DNA from: Vishniacozyma victoriae
Taxonomy: Eukaryota > Basidiomycota > Tremellomycetes > Tremellales > Bulleribasidiaceae
Assembly: GCA_017654735.1 (NCBI GenBank)
Contig: JADPYG010000089.1
Span: 72,001 to 136,000 of the forward strand
Direction of reading: 5' to 3'
DNA length: 64,000 bases
Positions 20,874-32,099 of this stretch are shown here, in pieces; positions within the stretch are counted from its first letter, which is position 1; each line of letters opens with the position of its first letter. The position numbers and the translations under genes are program-made. The notes below the pieces were generated by a model. The model saw only the letters and a program-made list of their open reading frames with translations. It was not told the origin of the DNA and did not search any database.

Positions 20874-23402
20874 ATGGATATCGACAAAGATGCCATCCGT
20901 CCACCCCAGGCTGTTCGACGTAAACGACCCTCGGCCGTCAAATGCATTATCGTCCTATGCGCCCTTGTTGGGGCTTTGATATTCGGCCTCATCGTCTACG
21001 CTATAGGGAAGGGAGCGTACATGTTGGTTGACGGAGCGAAGAATCCACACTCTTCCTTATACTTGAACTCTACTTCGAACGAAACTGCGATTCACCCATT
21101 CATAGGCAAAGACGAAACATTCGATGTATACCTCACTATCTGGGCTCGTGTACCCGACAACGAAGCGGGCACTCCTTCGGATGAAGATGTCGAGAACGCA
21201 AAAGAGAGGTTTGGAGGTGGATGGGATACTATCAGAACAATGGTCAAGAATCCGGAGAAGGAGATATTGTTTGATCCGGTCGAGAAGGTTATATTTGCGG
21301 AAAAGATGTTTGAGAAAGTTGGGAGGAAGGATAGGAATCTCCACAAGGACATCACCTTTGAACTACCTCTGGAAAGATTGTAAGTAATATGACAAGGGCA
21401 ATGAACTGATATCAGTCGAGACAAGTTGGTCTTCTCGGGGGACGTCAGAGCCGCAGCAGTCCTCATTCCTACTTCACAGAGTCTCCACAACGTGAAGGAG
21501 TGGACAGGCTGGAAACCAGAGGGCGCATTCTCGTTCCCGAGGATAGACGACAGGTGAGTCCATCCAATCCACCCTCGCCATACGCTAATCCCAGGGCCGC
21601 CGCTACGCTAGGACTGGAAGGAGTTCAACGCGAGGCCCTTGACGCAGTCTCGGTCTCATTCGGCATGCTGGAGCTACACGACAAGAATTACATGAACAGA
21701 ACAGAAGAAGAGGGTAAACACGAATACTTCCCCGATCAAGATGCGGATTCAGACATGCGGAGGAAACAGTTGATGGAGCAATGGTCAACTTATCAACCCC
21801 ACTTCGTTACCAAGTGAGTGATCTCTCTGACTCGACAATATGAACTCATGATAGATCGCATGTGGTACTGGTCGACGAGTCTCGTCCGTTGAATAGAACA
21901 GCTTGGGAGAAGAAACATAATGACACAAGAACGCGCTCAGTGAGAACATTGCTCCAAGAGTGGTGGGATATAGACTGATCAATAGTGCGGACAAGGCTTG
22001 TCATTGAAACCCACCCGATTTCTATGTCATCGGGGCGGTTACAGTCACCATGGAGATTGGGAGCATCGGCTCGTCCTCGACACTGATCAAGGGGAGGAAG
22101 TGAGGTATGGGCCTTTTGTTGACATCATGAATAATATGGCTGGTCCCAGGGTAAGTATTCTATTAATATCTACTTGTGTGAGCTGATCATTAGCATTTGA
22201 TTCCACTACCCGTAAAGCGAGGTGTACCTTTCGACAAATCTTCAGGTCCGTATTACTTAGGCCGTAAGGACAGGTGGGCTGATAAGCAGATAATTCAAGC
22301 ATAACTGTTCACCATCAATTCACATTCTCGTCGTTTACACCCGGTCGTAAACACCTCATTGATAATTTTGTTGGCCCATCAATCACAAACCCCGCCAAGA
22401 ATGCTACCGAAGCTCAACTCATCCAGGCCCATAGCGATTGGGAGCAGTGGAGTGAGCCCTTTTGCTTTCGTTTTAATTTCGCTAATAAACAGTGGGTGTA
22501 ATGGGGAGCAGAGGAAAGGATACACATCCAAGGACACGGTTGGTAATAAGCCTTCTCGAGTAGGTCCCCATCTACCGAACATAGCTGATATCAAGCGAGG
22601 TATTCCTATCCCTCCCTATCCTGCTCCTGGGACTACTATACTGGTACACCAGGATGACAAGTGCCGGTATCGATTCTCCCGCAACACTCATTACTGGTGG
22701 TGCAATCCTTTTGGAGATGGTCGCGAGCATGTGGAAATCATCATTCGCGAAATCGGTCACTTGGGAAATGTACATCTTTGTATTCTTCCTATCTGGATTC
22801 GATCTGGCGCAGAGTTACATGATGATCCGCTTAGTACTTCCCTTCGAAGTTGTCTGGAAGGGATGGATTCCGACCGGACTAGTCAGATCGAGGTGGACGA
22901 AAAGGGAACGAGCAACTAGGCGATTAGAGGGGAAAATAAGCTGGGTACAGAGGGGTTTGGTAAGTATCATCAAATATCACTTGATTGAGCTGATAAATAG
23001 CTCGCCGCTGGATTATACGCGATCGTGTATACGATCTATCACTTCGATCTCACCCTCATAAATCCCCTCATCCAGATCGAAAGTGAATACGCAGATACCC
23101 ACCTCCCAGTCATCTTAGTATCGCTCATAGTATCCGCGAAATTCCTAGCGACGATCCTACAAATCATACATAATCACAACGCCAAGACATTTGCCGGTCT
23201 ATATGCTCTAGAGGCTTATATGATTGGTGTCAGGCGCGTTGTAAGACTACTGGAGTTCTGGCCATGGTTCATGGGACGATACGAGGTCAGAGGTGGACTT
23301 GGGGCGATCACTGCTATTGAGATAGTAACTGATGCTGTTGTCTTGTGGCAAGCTTGGACCCTTCCGAGGGTAGAGCAAGTCGTCCCGGAAGATGACGAGT
23401 AG
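20874..23402 (+). CDS. Unrecognised multi-pass membrane protein with a lumenal domain
   Basis: I do not recognise the family. The ATG at 20874 gives MDIDKDAIRPPQAVRRKRPS, a basic cytosolic start, followed by one hydrophobic helix (CIIVLCALVGALIFGLIVYA). A domain of roughly 350 residues then has several N-glycosylation sequons (NSTSNET, NRTEEE, NRTAW), pointing to the ER lumen or outside. It includes WTGWKPEGAFSFPRIDD and HHGDWEHRLVL. The C-terminal part has about six hydrophobic segments (for example LPILLLGLLYWY, MYIFVFFLSGFDL and LPVILVSLIVSAKFLATIL) and ends in an acidic tail, VVPEDDE. The layout (one helix, glycosylated domain, helix bundle) recalls CLPTM1-type proteins, but I see no shared motif. 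Around nine introns; some internal junctions (22150-22650) are tentative. Confidence 0.7.
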
Positions 23403-23636
23403 ACTAGAATGATTTGAGGACTAAAGCATGTAAAACATCGCTCCTTAGCTGCTTTCAGGGGGCCAGAGCTTACCGAGATATCGGTCCGGATGTTGCCCGG
23501 ACTTAGTGCTTATCTATCGCTATTCCGAATACTAACGGGCGAGTACGTGCTCATCCCCACCCTGTCTATCTCTGTCACTGGTACATTAACTAGATTCTTC
23601 TTAATCCCCATTGCTAAACACTTGGTTCCATCCGCG

Positions 23637-24985
23637 ATGACTGAATCAAAATACGTCCAAACCCTTCATTCAATTCCCAAAGAGACTTTCCTCGTACGTC
23701 CCCTACCCTATCTGACTGACATCAGTTCGGTCCATCTCCAATCCAATTCCTGCCCAACCTAACATCTTCACTTGGAGGGAAAGTGAGGGTATGGGCAAAA
23801 AGGGAAGATTGTAATTCCGGCTTGGCGTATGGTGGGAATAAAGTCAGGAAGGTATGTACTTTCTTTCCTCAGGAAATGTGCGCGAGGTGGCTGATGGACA
23901 GCTAGAGTACCTAGTAGCGGATGCTAGAGCGAAAGGATGTGATACCCTAGTCTCAGTGGGTGGTGTTCAATCGAACCATACAAGGGCAGTTACAGCCACA
24001 GCAACTGCTTGTGGTATGAAAGGTACGCATTATCCCAAATAGCAAAACAAAAACTGATGAGATAGCTGTAACGGTCCAAGAGAAATGGGTTCCTATCGAT
24101 CCACCATTATATGCCGAGACTGGTAATATCTTATTATCGAGATTGATGGGTGGGGATGTACGGCTTAATCAGGAGGGATTTGATATTGGGCATAAGGAAG
24201 CTACGGAACAGGCGTTTAAGGATGTTGAGGAGAGGGGTGGGAAACCATAGTATGTGTCTTGTCCTTCGTCTCCTGTCTTCCTTGCTCCTCCTGAATTCCA
24301 CGCCTTCCTCGTGTCCTTCTATCCTTTCTTTCCTATCACCATACACAATTCCTCATAGTGAAATCATTCGCTGACATGCAGCTATATCCCAGCTGGAGCA
24401 TCAGACCACCCCCTAGGCGGCTTGGGATTCACCAACTTAATTCTCGAGATCGCCGCTCAAGAATCTTCCATGGGCGTGTTCTTCGATACTCTCATAATCT
24501 GTTCAGTAACAGGATCCTCACACGCAGGATGTATCGTAGGTGCAGTGGCTGAAGGTCGGAAAAGGAAGATCATTGGGATAGACGCTAGTGCTAAACCTGC
24601 CGCTACCCGAGCTCAGGTATTGCGGATCGCTAAGAATACCGCCAAGATCCTTGATGAGGATCTCGAAATCAAGGATGATGATGTGATTCTCGATGAGAGG
24701 TTTCATGCGGGGGTATATGGGATTCCGGATGAAGGGACTATTGAGGCTATGAAATGTGAGTCTTCGGCCGGTTTGGTTACCTGCGAGGTCGGGACAGGAT
24801 TGATGATAGTGGCCGCTTCGACAGATTCAATGATCACTGATCCAGTATACGAAGGAAAATCAATGGCAGGAATGATCCAACTTATCAAGGAAGGAGCGAT
24901 TGAGGCAGGATCAAACGTCCTCTATATCCACCTAGGCGGTCAACCAGCTTTAAACGCTTATAGTTCATATTTCCCACATAACTAA
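23637..24985 (+). CDS. 1-aminocyclopropane-1-carboxylate (ACC) deaminase-like enzyme
   Basis: This PLP enzyme of the ACC deaminase / D-cysteine desulfhydrase family opens ACC to 2-oxobutanoate and ammonia. After a short first exon, [13 protein letters not shown] and [20 protein letters not shown] give the family signature. The Lys in [15 protein letters not shown] is the expected Schiff-base lysine, followed by [18 protein letters not shown]. Later parts include [27 protein letters not shown], the helical [17 protein letters not shown], and the end [18 protein letters not shown]. Fungal members occur in plant-associated yeasts and moulds and can reduce plant ethylene precursors. D-cysteine desulfhydrase activity is the main alternative. 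The stop is only 32 bp from the convergent GH31 stop. Confidence 0.92.
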
Positions 24986-25017
24986 ATTCATATTCTTTTT
25001 CATGCTACAGCTACACA

Positions 25018-27793
25018 CTAATCCTGAGCGAGAACCACCTCCAGTAAAGCGTCCAACATATCCTCATCCAAGCCGAAAGCTTTAAGCCGACTTAGGAAGA
25101 TATTATGACTTAAACCCTTTTGTTCGAAATGCTCCCAAACTCGCCATTTCAGATCGTGGTCGATCTGTCCTCTATCCAGGATCTCCAAAGCACGGGTCTT
25201 GATATCGTTCCTCTGGAGTCTGGGTTTGGCGCCAAGCTCGATAATAACCTCTTTGGAAGATGAAACGGGATCGGTGAGCTTGACGATCACTGCTCCTGTC
25301 TTTTCATCTCGCTTGACTTTGGTATCGACCTTTCCAGAACCTATCTTGGCGGTGAGTTTGTCGAACGATTTTAAGTCCCCTTGGAAAGCGGGTAGTCGGA
25401 TCGACCAAGTCCTCTCCTTGATCAGTGCATCTCTAGTCGCACTGATGCTGATTCGCCCGCTGTCCTGATCGAACGAGATCTCAGTCTTGGCGAATTTGAT
25501 ACTCTCGATATCCTCCGCTTTCCCATCGTCCTCTAGTAATTCGAACTTTCCACTCTTTCCAACTACGACAATGACCTCGATAGCTTCTGGAATCGGAGCG
25601 CCGTTCCTCACGTGACCATCTGCAGAGGTATCATCGAGTGGTACGATTGATCCTTCCCTTGCGAAAACTGGCGTTTTATCGGTTGATCGGAACATCTTGA
25701 TAACCCTGTCCCCGTCATACACTAATCCAGTGAACAAATCAACATAACGACCAGCAGGAAGCCAAGTCTCAACAGATCCCATATCGGTACTATATCCCTT
25801 CCTCTGGGTGATGGGGGAAACAACAAGTTCCGATCCGAAGAGGTATTGGTTCTTGTTCCCATACGCCTCGGGTGAATTCGGGTGATCGTAATACATGGGT
25901 TCCACTAGTTGTTGATTCGTTTGAGTGGCCCTTACTGACATTGTGTATAGGTAGGGGATTAATTTGTGTCGGAATTGAAGGGCTTGGGTCATTATGGATT
26001 GACATTCTGGTGATCGGAGCCATGGGGCCCGGGAGAGGAAGGGGTTGTTGGTCGAGTGAAGTCGAAGGATTGGGGACCAGAGACCTAATTGAGTCCATCG
26101 AGCTAGTAGTTCGTCATCCTGGAGCTTCAGCTTCGAGCACCGTGAATGCAGCGGGATGGACATACCTTGACACCATGGAAATGACCTCCGATATCATGAG
26201 ACCACCATCCAAACCCGATATTAGAGGCAGTAGCAGTAAATTCCGGTTGGAAATGCAAAGAATCCCAAGTGATCACCGTATCCTACTCATCAGTTTCTCC
26301 ATCTCATCTCAGTGGAGGTAGACATACACCAGAGAACCCGATAGGATACCGTTGACTACCCGGTCCAGCAAATCTGGAGAAAGTCATTCTCCTCCCCAAT
26401 TTCCTCTGAGAGTCGAGGAAATGGAAATGATTCAATACCCAAAGCGGATCGATTCCAGGAGTTTTACTAATCTGACCTTGTTGCCAGTCCATCCACCAGA
26501 AATCAACACCTTCATCTTCAAGGGGATGATGTACTGCTTTGAAATATGCGTCCAGGAATTTCCGGTCGGTGGGATCAAATGCGATCGGCTATTTGTTAAT
26601 CTTTGATTCATTTGTAAGACCAGGATTGGGATTTACCTCTTTGTCTTTTGGGTCTTTGCCGAGAGCTTTACACATTCTCTCGTAGGAGTCTTCAAAAGCT
26701 CTGATACCATCTGCTGGATGGGTGTTGAGAGTGACTTTGAGATCTCGATCATGGAGCTGTATCATGAACCTTTCGGGATCGGGAAAGAGATCCTTGTTCC
26801 AGCTGGATCATTAGCTGTGATCATGAGATCGATAAGGTGACTTACGTGTAGCCCGTCCATCCTGCTCCATATTCTTCAGGCAAATCTACCAGGTGCCTAT
26901 TATCAGCTCAGCCAAGAGGAGATGCAGACGGCTCACCAATCCATATCAATAACCCCGACGGAAAGGGGGATTCCTTCATCCTTGAATCGATCCATCAAGT
27001 CCACATACTCCTTATCGGTATAAGCGTCTACGATCAGCTACATTCCTTCCTGAAGTCATTTGAGAGTAAAGAAAAGAAGACTTACAAAACCTAGACCACC
27101 AATTCCCAAATGCCCATCGAGGGAGTACAGGTGATTTACCCGAGACGGTATAATAAGCATTCAATGCTTCCCTATAATCCTGCCCATATCCGAATATATA
27201 GATATCGGATCTTCCAACATCTTGTTTTCGTGCAGCGACAAATCCGTCGGAAGTGAAGAGCATAGATTTGGAATCATCGATTATACTTACTCCATTCTGA
27301 TTGTCAGTATCGTAATGTATGAAGATGATGCATACCTCTGAAATGATCCCTGTGCCAAGATCACATCGGCCGTCTACTTCATCTAGGGTTCTGGCTGTTC
27401 CTCCTAAATTCCCTCTGGATGGTACTCCGTAACGCCATTCCGAAGTCCCCATCTCGCCGACCTCTATTCCATCAGCACCGTCCTTAAAAAGGACTTACTC
27501 TTCTTCACTAGCACCACATGTAGTCCACTAGGACTAAATGCCTTTCCATCATAAAACACCCTCATCCTCTCTGTAACTAGCTCAACACCATCTCCGACAA
27601 CCTTTAACCGACATTCGGGTTTCGGTAGTCGTCGATTGACAGCAAACGTACTGGCTCGATCTTCAAATTCCCCATCTGGGGAGAATTCAAGTCGAACAAG
27701 TCCGGGAGTGAGGACTGTAAGTCGATATTGTTTACCTGATATCACTGATTCGGGTGTAGGTAACGGGTCACCGTAGGACATGTTTTGGGACAT
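25018..27793 (-). CDS. GH31 family glycosidase, paralogue A (cytosolic)
   Basis: This retaining alpha-glycosidase belongs to family GH31. It starts MSQNMSYGDPLPTPES with no secretion signal. The N-terminal beta-sandwich contains YRLTVLTPGLVRLEFSPDG. The (beta/alpha)8 barrel includes PRWAFGNWWSR and MDWQQGQISKTPGIDPLW, where the nucleophile Asp sits in a WIDWQQG-type context instead of the usual WxDMNE. The acid/base region surrounds FSGV and the WW(S)HD stretch across introns, followed by RWTQLGLWSPILRLHS and RFRHKLIPYLYTMS-like sequence. A long C-terminal part includes GSIVPLDD and ends LEVVLAQD. It is clearly paralogous to the gene at 46417, with the same order and many identical blocks (for example SDIYIF, PVLPRW and GPGSQRYPIGFSG). 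Substrate unknown: alpha-glucoside, alpha-xyloside and alpha-galactoside remain open. Confidence 0.9.
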
Positions 27794-28079
27794 TTTGACT
27801 GAGGAAAGAGAAGTATAGTGGAGAGATGGAGAAGTGAGGGGCTAAGAAAGGCTCCTTTACTACGGGGAGTCAAAGGAGTGGGACATTTTCGGCGATTAAG
27901 TGGGGGAACGCCGAAATCCGACCGGTCCATGCGTCTTGGCGGTTAGTGACGGACCGTACTCGAGGGGTGCAAGGTGCTCTTCGCCTGTTGAACGCGTCCT
28001 TGTACCTCTCCTATGGTAGGAGATGCAAAAGCAACATGGTGACTGATTCACGCGAAGTCAAAGGCTACATCATACGTAG

Positions 28080-28322
28080 CTACTCGTGGACTTGAGGGGC
28101 CACTTCCGACCCCAGCCAAACCTTCAAAACCTCCAATGCCGCCTTATATTCCACATCAACACTAGCCTTGATCCCAAAAGGAGCCTTATCCCACCCATGT
28201 TTCTCCCCCGCTACGACCCTTTCGCCCACTTCCTGTCCCAGCTCTTTTCACCGTGTAGCTAATCGATGTCCCTCCCGCCTTAGCATATCATGTTCGCAGA
28301 GTACCAGATGTATTGGCGGTAC
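28080..28322 (-). pseudogene. C-terminal fragment of an alpha/beta-hydrolase, interrupted
   Basis: On the minus strand the frame reads VPPIHLVLCEHDMLRREGHR, then LATR, a TGA stop (28248-28250), then KELGQEVGERVVAGEKHGWD and KAPFGIK, to a natural stop at 28080. This is the last quarter of an alpha/beta-hydrolase: CEHDM carries the acid Asp and GEKHGWDKAP the catalytic His. The upstream three quarters are missing, because at about 28322 the sequence turns into the antisense of the ErdS gene. The in-frame TGA could derive from CGA by one C-to-T change. The fragment is thus broken at both levels, by truncation and nonsense. It fills what should be the ErdS promoter. Confidence 0.72.
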
Positions 28323-28333
28323 TCTTTTTTGAG

Positions 28334-30727
28334 ATGCCTGGAGAGATCACACCATTGGAAGAAGTCGTCAAGATGAAGCAAGGCAGGGAAGTGACGTTCA
28401 GAGCGAGGATCCATGTTCAACGAGCTGTTTCTTCGAAATTGGACTTTATCGTTTTTAGGCAAAGGGGAGTCATGATACAAGGGGTATTACATGATTATTG
28501 TTCAGAACATATGATCAAGTGGGTCGAGAGGTTACCGAATGAAACGATCGTCCAAGTTAGCGGTAACCTACGTAAACCGCCAAGCGAACTGAAGGCATCA
28601 CTCGACTCGCCCCTTCAAATATCGGTACAGGATATCTATCTGGTCGAAACCTCGAATTCACTTCCATTCAGATTATCAGGATCAGCTCCACCTCAAAGTA
28701 CACGGCTGGGGAATAGGATTCTTGATCTCCGACATCCGTCAAATCAAGCTATTATGCGTATACGAGCCAAAATATTACAGGTGTATAGGGATGTTCTGGA
28801 TAAGGAGGAATTCATGGAGATTCAAACTCCTAAGTTACAGCCTGCAGCTACCGAGTCTGGAGCAGAGGTCTTTAAAGTGAATTATTTCGGGAGAAAGGCA
28901 TTCTTGGCACAAAGCCCTCAGTTGGCAAAACAGATGGCTATCTCTGCGGATTTTGGAAGAGTGTACGAGGTAAGTCCAAATGCTATACAACATGTCAGAT
29001 GAGGTCCTAGCTGATCCTAGATTGGTCCAGTGTTCAGAGCGGAAAACAGTAACACCCATCGACACCTCACTGAATATACCGGACTCGACCTCGAAATGGC
29101 TATCCAAAAAGATTATCACGAAGTCATGAACGTAATCGACTCTGCTCTTAAATTGATCTTTTCCGCCATTTCATCTATGAAAGCCCAATTATCCAGAGTC
29201 CGAGAAGAATGGCCTTCGGAAGAGTTCCTTTTCCTCGACAAGACTCCTGTTATTCCATTTTCAGAAGCTATTCAAATCCTCCGTGATGATGGTCGGGATG
29301 TGGAAGAGGAAGACCTTTCCACACCTGATGAAATCAGATTGGGCGAGTTGATGAGGGAGAAATATAAAGCCGATTATTACATTATCGATAAATTCCCCCT
29401 ATCTGCTCGACCTTTCTATACGGTCAGTGAAGATGGTATCACCTCCAATTCATTCGATGTATTCGTAAGAGGTCAGGAAGTATGTACGGGTGGACAACGA
29501 ATCAATAATCCGAAACAATTAAGGGAGAGTATGCGCAAGAATGGAATAGACGAGAGGACGATGAAGGAATATTTAAAGGCGTTTGATTGGGGGGTACCCC
29601 CGCATGCGGGTGGTGGATTGGGATTGGAAAGAATCGTTACTTTCTACCTCGACTTGCCTGATGTCAGGCTTGCATCCCTCTTCCATAGAGATCCACAATC
29701 ACTGCCCGAACAAGGACCATCATTCCCCCACCCTGATGCCGATACTCTCCACACGCAGGATGCTGAACATCCTCCACCCCTCGAGAACCTCATTGCGAAC
29801 TATGGAGATGCAACAAACACTTCATGGCTCGATGAACGATTCCAAATCTACCGCGATGAACCAACAGGTGCGGCTGTGGGATATGTCGAACAAGGGAAAT
29901 TCTGCATGATCACCGGTGATCCACTTTGTGACCCTGCTCAGAAACCGCAAGTCTCACGCCGATTCCTTGATTTCGTCAAGAACGAACTCGACCTCAAACC
30001 AGTCTGGATGCTCGTCTCGGAAGATCAACAGACCATCTTATCGGACGAATTGAATTGGCGATCGTTCAGCTGTACAGTTGAACAGCGGGCTGATTCGAGT
30101 GCTGCTGCCAAGGCAGAGACTAAGAAAGGGAAGAAGGAATATACAGTCAAGCAAGTTGATCCAAGTGAGGAGATCAGGAACGCTTGTGATAAGAGGATTG
30201 AAGATTGGAAAGAGAGTCGAAGTGGGAAAGGAAAACAAGTTCATCTGACCGAGATTGCTCCTTGGAAAGATACGGAACATCGACAATATTTCATCGCTGA
30301 ATCAGCCTCCTCATCTTCCGACAACAACACACAAGATTCCCAATCAACATTCCATACTCTCGTAGTCTTGGCACGCCTCTCGCCCGAACATGGATATCAA
30401 GTGAAATGGGCTCTCGACTTCCCATCTTCCCCCAACGGAGCTATCGAATCAACAGTCCAAACCGCACTAGCTTCAATCCCAGATTCCCCAGTCACCTTCG
30501 GAGCTGGTGTATCGGAGGACTTCGTTCCGAAAGCGCACATGGGCAAAACGAGGGCTAACTTTATGACTAGGACTTATAAGGGTATAGTCAAGAGTTTCGG
30601 GCTGGATAAAAAGGCTGGGTTCAGGGAGAAGTTTGGAGTCAAGGGAGAAGAAGTGTATATCTGTTTCCCCAAGGGTGGTTTAAAGGCTGGAGAGTGGGGA
30701 GAGGTTGTCAAGTTCTTCGAGGAGTAG
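28334..30727 (+). CDS. erdS: Ergosteryl-3beta-O-L-aspartate synthase: aspartyl-tRNA synthetase fused to DUF2156
   Basis: This is a fusion of a eukaryotic-type aspartyl-tRNA synthetase (about residues 10-450) and a C-terminal DUF2156/aminoacyl-tRNA transferase domain (about 455-780). The synthetase half shows the anticodon-binding OB fold (VTFRARIHVQRAVSSKLDF), YFGRKAFLAQSPQLAKQ, class II motif 2 (GPVFRAENSNTHRHLTEYTG) and motif 3 (GGGLGLERIVTFYL). The second half starts LIANYGDATNTSWLDERFQI and has AVGYVEQGKFCMITGDPLCD and DFVPKAHMGKTRANFMTRTY, the DUF2156 pattern. In fungi this fusion is known to move Asp from Asp-tRNA to ergosterol. One intron (28970-29020) joins VYE to IGPVFRAE. The first ATG in frame is 28334 (MPGEITPLEEVVKMKQ), and earlier in-frame codons are not ATG. 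The N-terminus sits right at the hydrolase fragment, so a few native residues or upstream exons may be lost. Confidence 0.92.
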
Positions 30728-30900
30728 CTGGGAATGAGAGGACGGGGAGGGTAGGACAAAGGATGAAGGCAGGAAGGACAGACCTCAAGGATAGTCAAAT
30801 TCACGATTATAATACCGCATGCACCGATTCAAAGTTATGTTAATATGCAACACTCCGCCATTGCGCATTGATGCATTCTACTTATCTACCCGCTCTATGC

Positions 30901-32005
30901 TCAAGGCTTTCCACCAGCCTTCAGCCTCTGTACTCTCATGTCTCCCAAAGCGACCTTTCCAACATAAGCAGTGACAACTCCTAAACCGAGGAAGACGGGT
31001 AGGAACTACGCATCAGCTCAGTACGCTAAAGACTAAGACAGAACTCACTTGATAGATCTTTAGTCCGATCCAGTAATACGCAGTCCATCCTTCCAACAAT
31101 GCCAGTAAAGCGACAAAGACCTGTCCACTGACTGATGGGGATTTGAAGTCGAGACTTCCACTTACTCTTCCAATCTATCATTAGCTCGATCCCGTTGACA
31201 TCCCGAAACGACATACCAAAGCGAGAAGTACGAGCCATGGAGCAAGTACGATCGCAGTTCCAATCAAGCTCTTGGTGTAACCGACTGTCTTGTCTTCCGG
31301 CTTGAACGTGTGGAAGATCTCCTGTTGAGGTTGGAAAGCTGGTTCACCCTGTCGTGGGGGTAGAGAGTGCCTTTTTCGGGGGATGGGGCGGAGGATAGAG
31401 TTAGGTAAAGAGAGGTGGCCGAGGGGGTAGGATAGTGGTGCAGTCGAGTCTAGGGAGGATAAGAGGAGTGTAAGAGAGAATGCTCCGTGGGTTTCCAGTA
31501 GAGCAGCGGGGGCTTTGGCGGTATTCTACATATTAGCCTATTTCCCTAATGCTTGTAAATGACATACGATGGTGAAGCTAGCCTTTCCATTCTCCTTGAT
31601 AGTCACTGGGAGCGTTACATCCTCTTCGCCCTTCAAGTCCTCGAATAAGAGATGAGCTTGCTTTGGCTGGACGGCTGAACCGGATGTAGTGTCGATAGCG
31701 ATAAATGTGAATTTGAGAGTTCCTCCTTCTCCGAGTTCGATAGCGCTGGGTAGGGGAGCTGGTTCCTTTAGTCTGAAGCTCAGCTTGATTCAGAATCAGC
31801 TAAGGATAGAGACCACCAGGGAAGGGCAGTGGCCGACGGAATAAGGTGAAAGGAGTACTCACGTATAGGTAGCATCCGACAATCCGTCCGAAGATGTGAC
31901 TGCGACTTTGGCATTCTTAATTCCCAGCCCTGCAGCCGATACAGTCGACGCGAGTAGAAGAGCAGTGGCAGCAAAGCCCTTTGATCTTGATAAGAAACCT
32001 AACAT
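30901..32005 (-). CDS. SWP1: Oligosaccharyltransferase delta subunit, Swp1/ribophorin II
   Basis: Swp1 is a subunit of the ER oligosaccharyltransferase that N-glycosylates nascent proteins. The start at 32005 gives MLGFLSRSKGFAATALLLAS, a cleavable signal peptide ending near STVSA. The lumenal part includes GIKNAKVAVTSSDGLSDATY and QPKQAHLLFEDLKGEEDVTL. The conserved EIFHTFKPEDKTVGY precedes the membrane part, which has three hydrophobic segments (SLIGTAIVLAPWLVLLAL, GLVFVALLALLEGWTAYYW-like, and SFLPVFLGLGVVTAYV). The end is LGDMRVQRLKAGGKP. Short introns break the gene. It is convergent with the ErdS gene, with 174 bp between stops. Confidence 0.88.
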
Positions 32006-32099
32006 AGTGTATAGTACAAAGGTGGAGTTATATACAGACAGAGGGTTGAAGCGAATGGAGAGCGAGGCGGAACACGCGTAAACCACGTGGGTACTGGTA

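Noticed and set aside
28313..28333. Upstream extension of ErdS to 28313
   Set aside because: The frame opens with TTG, not ATG, and the extra codons overlap the antisense hydrolase fragment.
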